Source of the DNA: Verrucomicrobiaceae bacterium | GTDB taxonomy: Bacteria; Verrucomicrobiota; Verrucomicrobiia; Verrucomicrobiales; Verrucomicrobiaceae | Assembly: GCA_027489965.1 (NCBI GenBank) | Contig: JAIXZA010000175.1 | Location: 48,411-112,410, forward strand | Reading direction: 5' to 3' | Length of the DNA: 64,000 nt | Part shown: positions 45,225-53,789 of the stretch, one piece after another | Position numbering within the stretch: position 1 is the first letter of the stretch | Layout of the letters: each line of letters starts with the position of its first letter | Program-made: the position numbers and the translations under genes | The notes under the pieces: generated by a model | What the model saw: only the letters and a program-made list of their open reading frames with translations | Database searches by the model: none | Told to the model about the DNA's origin: nothing

Positions 45225-46487
45225 GTGCGACTCAACCGATTTCTTAGCCAGTGTGGCCTGGGTTCACGCCGTAGCAGTGAGCTCCTCGTTCTTGAGGGCC
45301 GCGTTGCCATCAATGGCAAGCTCATCAAGGATCTAGCCACCAATGTCGGTGACGCAGATCAGGTTACTGTCGATGGTAAGCCTGCCAGGCCTGAAACAGG
45401 CATCGTGATTGCTTTAAACAAGCCACGTGGTTACATTTGCAGTCGCAGTGACGAAAAAGATCGCATGACGATCTACGCACTGCTGCCCAAGCCACTGCAA
45501 ACCCTGCATCACGTGGGCCGTCTGGATAAGGATAGCGAAGGTCTGCTGCTCCTGACCAATCGCGGAGATCTCTCCCACCATCTGATTCATCCCAGCAAAG
45601 GCGCTGAAAAAGAATACGAAGTCATCGTGGATAAGCCGCTGGATCAGGCTGTCATGGCCAGACTCGTCAAAGGCATGCTGACAGAAGAAGGTTACGCCAA
45701 ATCGGAGCGCGCCTGGATGGATAGTGAATACCGCTGCCATGTCGTCCTCAAGCAGGGCCTCAAGCGTCAGATCCGTCTCATGTTTTATCAGCTCGGCTTT
45801 GAAGTCGTGCGTCTGGTCCGTGTCCGCATTGGCTGGTTAGAGCTCAAAGGGCTGCAACGCGGCGGCTGGAAGCAGCTCTCCTCCACGGAAGTCGAACGCT
45901 TTTTCTCTAAAGAAGGCACGACTGGTCGTCCCCCACGTTTGGACAAACCGAAAGTGGGCATTACTGACTCCGGCGAGGATGACGAGGTGGTCCGCCCGGC
46001 GAAGCCCGTTGAACGCCCAGAGCGCAGTTTTGGTAAAAAACGTCCGACAGGCAAGTTCCGCACATCTCGTGAAGACGTGCCTGAACCTGAAGTGCGTCCT
46101 GAAGTTCGCGGACGCTCTACAGGTCGTAAAGAACGCACCAGCAAAGGCAGAGCCCCGCGTGATGGTCGCCCTTTTGGCAAAGGCAAGGACCGCCCCACAA
46201 CGACGGATCGTCCAGCTCGTGCTGGCATCACTTTTACACGAGATCGCTCTGGAGATTCTAAAGGACCAGCAGGGCGTGGCCGCCCAGAAGGCCGCACGCG
46301 CCCAGTCCGCGATGACCGTGGTGAGGAGGGCGGACGCCCACCTAGCCGTGGTCGTAGCTTTGATAAAGCTCGCTCTCCATCCCGTGATTCATCACCTTCG
46401 CGCCCAGCTTCGCGTGGTGGACCTCCACGTGGTGAAGGCAAACGTCCTGCCAGCAAGCGCAGTTCAGGTCCGCGTCGCCGCGCTTGA
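45225..46487 (+). CDS. RsuA/RluB-family pseudouridine synthase with long Arg/Gly/Pro tail
   Basis: A 420-residue rRNA-modifying enzyme. The S4 RNA-binding domain is at residues 1-60 (RLNRFLSQCGLGSRRSSELL). The catalytic core has ALNKPRGYICS and the active-site Asp in VGRLDKDSEGLLLLTNRGD, and ends near residue 235. The last 185 residues are a low-complexity tail rich in Arg, Gly, Pro and Ser (e.g. RGRPEGRTRPVRDDRGEEGG), likely disordered and RNA-binding. The start is GTG. A similar but usually shorter tail is known in other RluB-type proteins. Long open frames antisense to the tail are composition artefacts. Confidence 0.9.
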   Translation: MRLNRFLSQCGLGSRRSSELLVLEGRVAINGKLIKDLATNVGDADQVTVDGKPARPETGIVIALNKPRGYICSRSDEKDRMTIYALLPKPLQTLHHVGRLDKDSEGLLLLTNRGDLSHHLIHPSKGAEKEYEVIVDKPLDQAVMARLVKGMLTEEGYAKSERAWMDSEYRCHVVLKQGLKRQIRLMFYQLGFEVVRLVRVRIGWLELKGLQRGGWKQLSSTEVERFFSKEGTTGRPPRLDKPKVGITDSGEDDEVVRPAKPVERPERSFGKKRPTGKFRTSREDVPEPEVRPEVRGRSTGRKERTSKGRAPRDGRPFGKGKDRPTTTDRPARAGITFTRDRSGDSKGPAGRGRPEGRTRPVRDDRGEEGGRPPSRGRSFDKARSPSRDSSPSRPASRGGPPRGEGKRPASKRSSGPRRRA

Positions 46488-46618
46488 TTAAGCCTGCTGA
46501 CTCCGAATAAAGTCAGTCAGGAGTAACCGAACTCGGCTGCGTTGACTGTGAAAGGAAGAATAACCTCCTCGGAGCCAGTCGATGGATAAAGCGGTCTTTG
46601 TTTCGGCACCCAAGGCTT

Positions 46619-46670
46619 ATGGCAGTAGAATGGGACCTCAAACATTCTGCTGCCCCCATTCTACTGCCAT
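46619..46670. repeat. 16-bp perfect inverted repeat with an alternative third arm
   Basis: ATGGCAGTAGAATGGG (46619-46634) and its exact complement (46655-46670) flank a 20-base loop. The loop itself contains CATTCTGCTGCC (46643-46654), a near copy of the right arm, so the left arm could pair with either. It lies between the convergent pseudouridine synthase and diacylglycerol-kinase-like genes. It may be a dispersed repeat unit or a bidirectional terminator. Confidence 0.75.
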
Positions 46671-46706
46671 TAAATTCTCCATGGCCGGAGGAAGTCAGTC
46701 AGGCGG

Positions 46707-47597
46707 TCAGACAGCAATCTGAATTTTAAAGTCAGCGGCGCGAAAGTGCACGGGCGTCACTCCTGTGGCTAGTTCACCATCCACTTCAAAGGGTGCGTCT
46801 GGGGCAGCAATAACGGTGAATTCACGAACCTGCAGGTAATCGATGTCTAGAGCTGAGTCATAGCCACGCTCCAAAATGGCGCGGACCATTTGAACAAATT
46901 CCCAGCCGCCGAGTCCCTTGAAAATGATCACATCCAGCAAGCCGTCCTGATTGTTCGACTTTGGAAACACGGGCACGGGACCACCGTAATGTTTGCCTGC
47001 ACCGATCAGCACAACTGAGCCATGCATGTCTGGACGGCCGGCAATCTGCAAACGAACTGCAGGCGGCGTTCTCATCAGTACTTGAACGGCAGACATCACG
47101 TAGCTGAGAGGGCCAAATTTCTTTTTTCGCTCCCAAGGTGTCTCCTGAATGACTTCGGCATCAAAACCCACACCCGCCAGCTGCACAAAATACTGCTCAT
47201 TGGCCAGCCAAAGATCGATCTCCTTTAATCTTCCGCTAGAGATCTTCTGCCAGCAGTTGGCGATGTCTGAGGATGGCAGCCCCATTTCGAGAGAAAAAAC
47301 ATTCATCGTGCCCACTGGCAGTACGCCCAGTGCTGTATGTTTTTCTCCTGCTGAGCGATTGGCATTCACCTGACAAATGCCCTGCAAAACCTCATTCATA
47401 GTGCCGTCTCCTCCAGCTGCGACAACCAACGGATGACCGTCTTTTGCCAGCTTTGCAGCGATCTCGGTAGCCTCACCGGGAGCCGATGTGAGAATGAGTT
47501 CGGGGGCTGGAGAAAGAGCGCGAATGACCTTTTCGCGAGCAGCCGCCTGTGTGCTCTTTGCAGCGGGATTAAGAATGACGGGAATGGGTGCTGACAT
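46707..47597 (-). CDS. Diacylglycerol kinase-family lipid kinase
   Basis: A 296-residue protein with the DAGK/sphingosine-kinase catalytic fold: IPVILNPAAKS at the start, the nucleotide loop VVAAGGDGTMNEVLQG, and the second domain GVGFDAEVIQETPWERKKKF. It probably phosphorylates a membrane lipid such as diacylglycerol. The start at MSAPIPVILNP (47597) is clear; the frame runs upstream to 47669. Confidence 0.9.
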   Translation of the reverse strand: MSAPIPVILNPAAKSTQAAAREKVIRALSPAPELILTSAPGEATEIAAKLAKDGHPLVVAAGGDGTMNEVLQGICQVNANRSAGEKHTALGVLPVGTMNVFSLEMGLPSSDIANCWQKISSGRLKEIDLWLANEQYFVQLAGVGFDAEVIQETPWERKKKFGPLSYVMSAVQVLMRTPPAVRLQIAGRPDMHGSVVLIGAGKHYGGPVPVFPKSNNQDGLLDVIIFKGLGGWEFVQMVRAILERGYDSALDIDYLQVREFTVIAAPDAPFEVDGELATGVTPVHFRAADFKIQIAV

Positions 47598-47726
47598 GCC
47601 GGATACGCTTATGAGGCAGAACCAGTTGCTGCACAAGTGACAGTCTTTTGACCTGCAAAGAATCAACAAGAATCACCTGCATTCTGCGCTTGCTATCAAG
47701 TTGAACATAGGGCTGGATGTCTGCAC

Positions 47727-48743
47727 ATGACTTGTGTCCTTGAACCAACCAAAACCAACCTCACTAGTGACCGCGTCAGAACTGGCCCTGAGCTGATTTT
47801 GGCTACCAAACCATTTACCACTGACAGCACGGCAAAAAGTTGGTGGTGTTTTTTATCGACGACCTTCCTCCTCCTCGCTGCGGTGGCAGGCACGATCTGG
47901 AATTTCCATCTCATAGGCCGCATCGCTTGTAGCATACTTTCCGGACTCTTGGCTCTGCGTTTATTTGTGATCTATCATGATCAGCAGCACCACGCGATCC
48001 TGCCGCGCTCAAAGCTGGCTGAATACATGATGCGTGTCTTTGGTATCTATGCCCTGAGTCCAAGCAGCGTCTGGCGCAGCTCACACAATCATCACCACAA
48101 TCATAATTCAAAGATCAAAGGCTCCCACATCGGCTCCTTTCCGATCATGACCAAGGAGCACTACCAGAAAGCTAGTAAGTCAGCACGTTTCCTTTATCTC
48201 TTCACCCGTCACCCCGCCACCATTGCTCTTGGTTATGTCTTCGTCTTTCTTCAGGGCATGTGCTTGCTGCCATTCATTCGGAAACCCAAAGAGCATTTTG
48301 ATTGCCTCGTGTCTTTGATTGTGCACTTCGCTATCTCCGTGGCTCTGGTTTATTACATTGGTTGGGTTGGCTTGCTGCTGACTCAGACCATTCCTCACCT
48401 CATCACTTTCGGCTTGGGCTCTTACCTTTTTTATGCCCAGCATAATTTTCCGGGAGTTTCCTTTTATGATAAAGCAGGATGGACCTATGAGCGCGCGGCT
48501 CTGGAATCTTCTAGTTACATGAAGACCAGCAAAATCATGGCCTGGTTCACCGCCAACATCGGCTACCACCACATTCATCATTTAAACTCACGCATTCCCT
48601 TTTATCGCCTTCCTGAGGTTCTTGAAGCTCTTCCTGAGCTAAAGAACCCTAAAGTTACGACGCTGAAGCCTCTGGATGTCATCCGTTGCCTGCGTCTAAA
48701 AGTTTGGGATGTGGAAAAGCAAAGCATGGTTGGCCTGAATTAA
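47727..48743 (+). CDS. Fatty acid desaturase
   Basis: A 338-residue integral membrane di-iron enzyme. Its three His boxes are HDQQHH (about 84-89), HNHHHNH (about 120-126) and YHHIHHL (about 280-286). Hydrophobic segments lie between (e.g. FLSTTFLLLAAVAGTIWNF). It introduces a double bond into acyl chains of membrane lipids; position and regulation are unknown. Confidence 0.92.
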   Translation: MTCVLEPTKTNLTSDRVRTGPELILATKPFTTDSTAKSWWCFLSTTFLLLAAVAGTIWNFHLIGRIACSILSGLLALRLFVIYHDQQHHAILPRSKLAEYMMRVFGIYALSPSSVWRSSHNHHHNHNSKIKGSHIGSFPIMTKEHYQKASKSARFLYLFTRHPATIALGYVFVFLQGMCLLPFIRKPKEHFDCLVSLIVHFAISVALVYYIGWVGLLLTQTIPHLITFGLGSYLFYAQHNFPGVSFYDKAGWTYERAALESSSYMKTSKIMAWFTANIGYHHIHHLNSRIPFYRLPEVLEALPELKNPKVTTLKPLDVIRCLRLKVWDVEKQSMVGLN

Positions 48744-48783
48744 GCTCTTGCCATCGAGTTTTCGGAAGCTTGTCTGAGACATT

Positions 48784-49809
48784 ATGTTTACGGTATTCAG
48801 TTTAGCAGAGAAACTCGGCGGTGAAGTCATCGGAGACGGAAACGCCATCCTCACAGGCGTAGCACCCGCTGATCAAGCGCAGGCTGGGCATCTTACCTTT
48901 GCTGAAAAAACTACTTTTCTTGACGCCGCAGAAAAAAGCGCCGCAACGGCCATTCTTGTTCCCATGGGATTTGAGTCTGCAATGAAGACTTTGATTCGGG
49001 TCAAAGATCCCCGCGTCGCCATGGCCAAGGTGCTACCCTTGTTCTTTCCTGAGGAAGCATATCCAGCCGGTATTCATCCCAGCGCCGTGGTGGATCCGAC
49101 TGCAGTTGTCCATCCCAGCGCATCTATTGGTCCGCATTGTGTCATCGGCGCAGACGTCACCATTGGAGAGCGAAGTGCTCTTATCGGTGGAAATCACATA
49201 GGTCGTAGCTGCAAGATCGGCCAGGATGTACGCCTTAACCCGAATGTGGTGCTCTACTCACGCACACAGATCGGCAACCGCGTCATCATTCACTCTGGCA
49301 CCACGATCGGAGCAGATGGTTACGGCTACGTCTTTGATCAAGGGCAGCATCGCAAAATGCCGCAAGTGGGCAACGTGATCATTCATGACGATGTTGAAAT
49401 CGGCTCCAATACCAGCATCGACCGTGGCGCATTGGGCGCCACCATCATCGGTCAGGGCACCAAGATTGATAACCTCGTGCACGTAGCCCACAACGTCGTC
49501 ATGGGCCGCCACTGCCTGATCATGGGCCAAGTCGGCTTTGCTGGCAGCACCCATCTTTCCGATTATGTCGTGATCGCTTCACAGTCCGGTGTTGCCGGTC
49601 ACTTGAAGATCGGTCCACAGGCCAAGATTGGCGCTAAATCAGGCGTCATGCGTGACATTCCAGCCGGTGAAACCGTTCTAGGTTATCCAGCTGCGCCCGA
49701 CAAGCAGGCCAAGCGTCAATGGATTGCCACGGCTCAACTTCCAGATGCCTTGAAACGCATCAAGGAACTGGAAAAGCAAGTAGCCCAGCTCTCCAAGTTG
49801 GAGAGCTAA
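48784..49809 (+). CDS. lpxD: UDP-3-O-acylglucosamine N-acyltransferase
   Basis: Third enzyme of lipid A synthesis. An N-terminal substrate domain (LSAEKLGGEVIGDG-like) is followed by a left-handed beta-helix of hexapeptide repeats (VVDPTAVVHPSASIGPHCVI). The catalytic His is in LVHVAHNVVMGRHCLIMGQ (about residue 235), and a C-terminal helix (IKELEKQVAQLSKL) ends the protein. The length of 341 is normal. It is not in an fabZ-lpxA cluster. Confidence 0.95.
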   Translation: MFTVFSLAEKLGGEVIGDGNAILTGVAPADQAQAGHLTFAEKTTFLDAAEKSAATAILVPMGFESAMKTLIRVKDPRVAMAKVLPLFFPEEAYPAGIHPSAVVDPTAVVHPSASIGPHCVIGADVTIGERSALIGGNHIGRSCKIGQDVRLNPNVVLYSRTQIGNRVIIHSGTTIGADGYGYVFDQGQHRKMPQVGNVIIHDDVEIGSNTSIDRGALGATIIGQGTKIDNLVHVAHNVVMGRHCLIMGQVGFAGSTHLSDYVVIASQSGVAGHLKIGPQAKIGAKSGVMRDIPAGETVLGYPAAPDKQAKRQWIATAQLPDALKRIKELEKQVAQLSKLES

Positions 49810-49821
49810 GAGCAGATCTTT

Positions 49822-50163
49822 TTACAGCGCAGGTTTCAAGTAGCCAAGGTAACCCATGAATCCGGCGACGGCGACTGCCAGAAGCATCACCACGGTTGGG
49901 GAAAGCACCTTACGACGAGCCAGCACGGGTAGACCGCCGAGGACGAGCCAAAGAGCAATCTTGATCCAAACCCAAGTCGGCATGGTAGCAAAAATCTGCA
50001 ATTTAGCTAGGAGGCCGAAGCCCGAAATCAAGCTGATCACTAAGCCAATGCCATGCCATTTCATGGCGCTGCGAGAGGTCTCAGAGGAAAGTAGGGCACC
50101 GAAACCGACGAAAACGAAGATCAGTCCGATGATGTGGGCGATGTGATAAAAGGCGATAGGCAT
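49822..50163 (-). CDS. Four-helix membrane protein, unknown
   Basis: A 113-residue integral membrane protein with four predicted helices: IAHIIGLIFVFVGFGALL, IGLVISLISGFGLLAKL, WVWIKIALWLVLGGLPVLA and VVMLLAVAVAGFMGYLGYL. The YHxxH start and overall size recall SirB-like or CopD-like small membrane proteins, but no firm match is claimed. Confidence 0.65.
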   Translation of the reverse strand: MPIAFYHIAHIIGLIFVFVGFGALLSSETSRSAMKWHGIGLVISLISGFGLLAKLQIFATMPTWVWIKIALWLVLGGLPVLARRKVLSPTVVMLLAVAVAGFMGYLGYLKPAL

Positions 50164-50278
50164 GAACAGATAATGGCATCATTCGCGCCAGCTCACAAGT
50201 GCCGATGAATCGGAAATACGGAATGAAAAGCCAAAAGAGCGTGAGAGTCCAAGCTTTCGCTCTACGTTCTAGCTCTTC

Positions 50279-52354
50279 ATGATTTCGCGCACCTTTCTTG
50301 CATCCATAGCACTCACGCTGACAACACAAGCAGCCGACCATGACATCGTCATTTATGGTGGCACCTGTGCAGCGATCACCTCTGCCGTTCAGGCGAAGCA
50401 GATGGGGAAAAGTGTGATCGTCGTTTCACCCGATAAACATCTGGGTGGTCTGAGCAGCGGCGGGCTGGGATTCACGGACACGGGTAACAAGGCTGTGATC
50501 GGCGGACTGGCACGGGATTTTTACCATCGCATTTACCTGCATTACCAGAAGCCAACGTCCTGGGTGCAGCAAAAGCAGTCTGAGTATGGAAATAAAGGCC
50601 AGGGCACACCGGCCATGGACGGTGAAAATCGAACCATGTGGATCTTTGAGCCTCATGCAGCCGAACAGGTGTTTGAAGATTATGTGAAGGAATTTGGTAT
50701 CGAAGTCGTGCGTGATGAGTGGCTGGACCGCGCCAAGGGCGTGACCAAAGAAGGCGATAAAATCACCTCGATCACCACTCTCAGTGGTAAGACCTATGCT
50801 GGGAAAATGTTCATCGATGCCACCTATGAGGGGGACCTCATGGCCGCTGCCGGAGTGGATTACCATGTCGGGCGTGAGGCCAACAGCGTTTATGGTGAAG
50901 AGCACAATGGCATCCAAGTGGGTGTCCTGCATCACGGTCACCACTTTGGCGCGGTGAAACAACCCATCAGCGCCTACAAGATCCCAGGTGATCCGAAAAG
51001 TGGCTTATTACCGCGCATCAGCACTGAGCCGGCCGGTGAATTTGGCGCAGGCGACAAGCGTGTGCAGGCTTACTGCTTCCGCTCATGCTACACGACTGAT
51101 CCGAGCAACCGTATCCCTTTCCCAAAGCCTGAAGGTTATGACGCCAGCCAATACGAACTTTTACTCCGCGTTCTAAACGCCGACTGGCCTGAGTTTTTTG
51201 AGAAGTTCGATCCCATTCCGAACTTCAAAACGGACACGAACAATCACGGCCCCTTCAGCTTTGATAACATCGGCTACAATTACGATTACCCAGAAGCCAG
51301 CTATGAACGCAGACGCGAGATCATTGCCGAGCATCGTCTTTATCAGCAGGGCCTTCTTTGGTTCGTCGCCAATGATCCCCGTGTGCCGAAAAAAGTGCAG
51401 GAAGAGCTGCAAACCTGGGGTCTGCCAAAAGATGAATTCACGGACAATGGCAACTGGAGCCATCAACTCTACATCCGTGAAGCACGGCGCATGATCGGAG
51501 CCTATGTCATGACAGAAAACGAGCTGCGGAAAAAGAAACCAACCCCGGATTCTGTGGGCATGGGCAGCTACACGATCGACAGCCACAATGTGCAGCGTTA
51601 CATCACGCCAGAGGGAAACGTGCAGAATGAAGGCGATATCGGAGTGAGCACGAATGGCCCTTATGAAATCGCCTATGGATCGCTGGTCCCCAAGGCAGGC
51701 CAAGGCTCCAACCTCTTGGTTCCAGTCGCCATGTCAGCGACCCACATCGCCTACGGGAGTATCCGCATGGAGCCTGTCTTCATGATCCTCGGTCAAAGTG
51801 CCGCTACCGCTGCCGCCATGGCCATTGATGGCAATCTGCCTGTGCAAAAAGTGCCCTATCAGCAATTGCGTGAGCGTCTTCAAAAGGATGGCCAAATTTT
51901 GCAATACGTCGGCCCAAAAGACACGCGCAGTGTTGATCCCAAAAAACTCCAGGGCATCATTCTCGATGATGCCGCAGCTAAGCTCACCGGACATTGGGTT
52001 CACAGCAGCGCTGCCAAGTCCTTTCTGAGCGACGACTACATCCACGATGGCAATGCTAAGGATGGTCAGTGCAGTGCACGATTTGAAACAAAGCTACCCA
52101 AAGCAGGCAAATACCGCGTCATGCTGGTAGCCGCCCCCAGCGGGAATCGCGCCACGAATGCGCCGTTTGAGATTCATCACAAAGAAGGCGTGACGAACCT
52201 GAAGGTGAACCTCAAGGAACCGAAGGCGGCAGAGGGCCTCTTTTGGATCGATTTGGGAGCTTATGAATTCGGCACTGAAGCTGCCGTCTCCGTCACGAAT
52301 GCAGGCACTGATGGCTATGTCGTTGTGGATGGCATGCGCTGGATAGCGGAGTGA
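50279..52354 (+). CDS. Exported FAD-dependent oxidoreductase
   Basis: A 691-residue protein. The signal peptide (MISRTFLASIALTLTTQA) is followed at once by an FAD-binding fold (HDIVIYGGTCAAITSAVQA) and GGLSSGGLGFTD, typical of the FAD_oxidored family common in PVC bacteria and near polysaccharide-degrading genes. The C-terminal 130 residues form a beta-rich domain (AKSFLSDDYIHDG to GYVVVDGMRWIAE) like that of xanthan lyase-associated proteins. It is likely periplasmic; the substrate may be a sugar or uronate. Confidence 0.85.
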   Translation: MISRTFLASIALTLTTQAADHDIVIYGGTCAAITSAVQAKQMGKSVIVVSPDKHLGGLSSGGLGFTDTGNKAVIGGLARDFYHRIYLHYQKPTSWVQQKQSEYGNKGQGTPAMDGENRTMWIFEPHAAEQVFEDYVKEFGIEVVRDEWLDRAKGVTKEGDKITSITTLSGKTYAGKMFIDATYEGDLMAAAGVDYHVGREANSVYGEEHNGIQVGVLHHGHHFGAVKQPISAYKIPGDPKSGLLPRISTEPAGEFGAGDKRVQAYCFRSCYTTDPSNRIPFPKPEGYDASQYELLLRVLNADWPEFFEKFDPIPNFKTDTNNHGPFSFDNIGYNYDYPEASYERRREIIAEHRLYQQGLLWFVANDPRVPKKVQEELQTWGLPKDEFTDNGNWSHQLYIREARRMIGAYVMTENELRKKKPTPDSVGMGSYTIDSHNVQRYITPEGNVQNEGDIGVSTNGPYEIAYGSLVPKAGQGSNLLVPVAMSATHIAYGSIRMEPVFMILGQSAATAAAMAIDGNLPVQKVPYQQLRERLQKDGQILQYVGPKDTRSVDPKKLQGIILDDAAAKLTGHWVHSSAAKSFLSDDYIHDGNAKDGQCSARFETKLPKAGKYRVMLVAAPSGNRATNAPFEIHHKEGVTNLKVNLKEPKAAEGLFWIDLGAYEFGTEAAVSVTNAGTDGYVVVDGMRWIAE

Positions 52355-52357
52355 GAT

Positions 52358-52876
52358 TTAGCCATCCACGGGGGCTACTGGGCCATTCAGGAGCTTCTGG
52401 TAAATCACCAGATTTAGCCAGCGGCCAAATTTGAAGCCGACCTCACGCATTTCACCACAGCGCTGAAAGCCCAGATTTTCATGCAGTGCAATACTGGCCT
52501 GATTCTCAGCATCGATCACGCCGATCATGGCATGGTAGCCTTGTGATTCTGCGCTTAAAATGGCGCGCTCCAGAAGTTGCCGACCTAGTCTGCGACCACG
52601 GTAATGTCTATCCACGTAAACAGAATGTTCGACAGTGTATTTATAGGCAGGAAAGGCGCGGAACGGTCCATAGCTGGCGAAGCCCATGAGATCACCAGTG
52701 TCACCTAGAACACCGATTACCGGATAGCCTCCAGCTTTTTTTGCCGCCCACCAGGCCTGCATGGTCTCCTGACTGCGCGGCTGATAATCATAAAGCGCCG
52801 TTGATGTTTCGATTGCCTCATTGAAGATGGCACGGATCGCCTCTAGCTGGTCAATATCACATTCGATCCAAGTCAC
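52358..52876 (-). CDS. GNAT N-acetyltransferase (phosphinothricin acetyltransferase-like)
   Basis: A 172-residue acetyl-CoA-dependent acetyltransferase. The acetyl-CoA-binding region is YVDRHYRGRRLGRQLLERAI, followed by GVIDAENQASIALHENLGF, which is typical of the PAT group. The frame opens at 52930, but the first 18 residues there are out-of-frame rex codons; the GTG at 52876 follows the rex stop by 4 bases. It is co-directional with and just after rex. Confidence 0.82.
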   Translation of the reverse strand: MTWIECDIDQLEAIRAIFNEAIETSTALYDYQPRSQETMQAWWAAKKAGGYPVIGVLGDTGDLMGFASYGPFRAFPAYKYTVEHSVYVDRHYRGRRLGRQLLERAILSAESQGYHAMIGVIDAENQASIALHENLGFQRCGEMREVGFKFGRWLNLVIYQKLLNGPVAPVDG

Positions 52877-52880
52877 GGCT

Positions 52881-53495
52881 TTAACGGATGAAGTAGCTGA
52901 GATTTTCCAGTTCGACGGCAAGATCCACACTGTTTACGACCACCTGATCTGGAACGTCGAGCACACAGGGTGAGAAATTCAGAATGGCCTGAATGCCAGC
53001 ATTGACGATTTGATTGGTGACGCCTTGCGCGCTATTGGCAGGCACGGTGAGGATGGCCATCTTCACCTGCTTGTTCAGGATGAAATCTGCCATGGTATTC
53101 ATCGCTAAAATAGGAATGGCTAATCCTGCTTGCGGTTTTGGGGCGATGTCAAAGGCTGCGACCACGTCGAAACCTTCTTTGCGGAAACCTCCGTAGCGCA
53201 AAAGAGCGGAGCCCAAATTTCCGACCCCAATCAGAATGACTGGCTGAAGATGGTTCTGGCCCAACACTTCTGAGATCGTTTTCGCTAGGGCATCCACATT
53301 GTAGCCAAGACCGCGAGTGCCGAATTGCCCAAAGTATGTCAGGTCTTTTCGTAGCTGCGTAGATTTGACACCAGCAGCCTTGGCTAAGGCCTCCGAAGAA
53401 ACGGTATCGACGTCATTCTCACGCAGTCGGCTCAGGCAGCGCTGATAAATTGAAAGTCGATAGATTGACTTCCTGGGGATGTCTATGCGGTTCAC
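52881..53495 (-). CDS. rex: Redox-sensing transcriptional repressor Rex
   Basis: A 204-residue repressor that reads the NADH/NAD+ ratio. An N-terminal winged helix (SSEALAKAAGVKSTQLRKDL, then TYFGQFGTRGLGYNV) is the DNA-binding part. The Rossmann motif VILIGVGNLGSALLRYGGF binds NAD(H). The start codon is GTG. Repeated TTCAC/GTGAA half-sites cover the start codon and the bases before it, suggesting autoregulation. The gene sits 30 bp after the last gene of the tubulin cluster, in the same direction. Confidence 0.94.
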   Translation of the reverse strand: MNRIDIPRKSIYRLSIYQRCLSRLRENDVDTVSSEALAKAAGVKSTQLRKDLTYFGQFGTRGLGYNVDALAKTISEVLGQNHLQPVILIGVGNLGSALLRYGGFRKEGFDVVAAFDIAPKPQAGLAIPILAMNTMADFILNKQVKMAILTVPANSAQGVTNQIVNAGIQAILNFSPCVLDVPDQVVVNSVDLAVELENLSYFIR

Positions 53496-53516
53496 TTGTG
53501 AAAATTCACCTGTGAA
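53491..53516. promoter_or_regulatory. Two tandem TTCAC-NN-GTGAA palindromes at the rex start
   Basis: TTCACTTGTGAA (53491-53502) and TTCACCTGTGAA (53505-53516) lie 2 bp apart and overlap the rex GTG start. The half-sites TTGTGAA and TTCAC match the known Rex operator half-site, but the spacing differs from the classical TTGTGAA-N4-TTCACAA. It is probably an autoregulatory operator; this is inference. Confidence 0.55.
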
Positions 53517-53525
53517 TTTCCTTTG

Positions 53526-53789
53526 TCAATCCTCGCTTCCGTAGTTACTCGGCTGATTTTCAGACAGGTAATCCAGCGCCTTTGAAAAACTGGCCTGCTG
53601 CAGAAAATGGTTCAGGCGTGGCGGTAGTGAGGACTTTAAGCGTAAGTGTTCACCTTGAATCAACTCGGACACCTGCTGAAGTGCCGCTAGATGACCGCTG
53701 CGATCCAGATCGCGAAACCTGTGATCAGCAATGAGTTCAAGGCGCCGACTCAGCAAAACCTTCAGAGTCAGTAAGTCTTCATTCGTCAT
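53526..53789 (-). CDS. Small hypothetical protein coupled to bklc
   Basis: An 87-residue protein that I do not recognise. It is mostly helical in appearance (LLTLKVLLSRRLELIADHRF, HLAALQQVSELIQGEHLRL) with an acidic, polar end (LSENQPSNYGSED). It has no signal peptide, membrane helix or Cys. Its ATG overlaps the bklc stop in an ATGA arrangement, so the two are almost certainly co-translated. This makes it a candidate fourth component or regulator of the bacterial tubulin system. It is followed 30 bp later by rex. Confidence 0.72.
   Translation of the reverse strand: MTNEDLLTLKVLLSRRLELIADHRFRDLDRSGHLAALQQVSELIQGEHLRLKSSLPPRLNHFLQQASFSKALDYLSENQPSNYGSED

Noticed and set aside
45788..46456. 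222-residue minus-strand and 170-residue plus-strand alternative frames
   Set aside because: Both are shadows of the Arg/Gly/Pro-rich tail of the pseudouridine synthase, with low-complexity composition.
52877..52930. Upstream ATG start of the GNAT gene
   Set aside because: The 18 added residues are the rex C-terminal codons read in another frame and do not resemble an acetyltransferase N-terminus.
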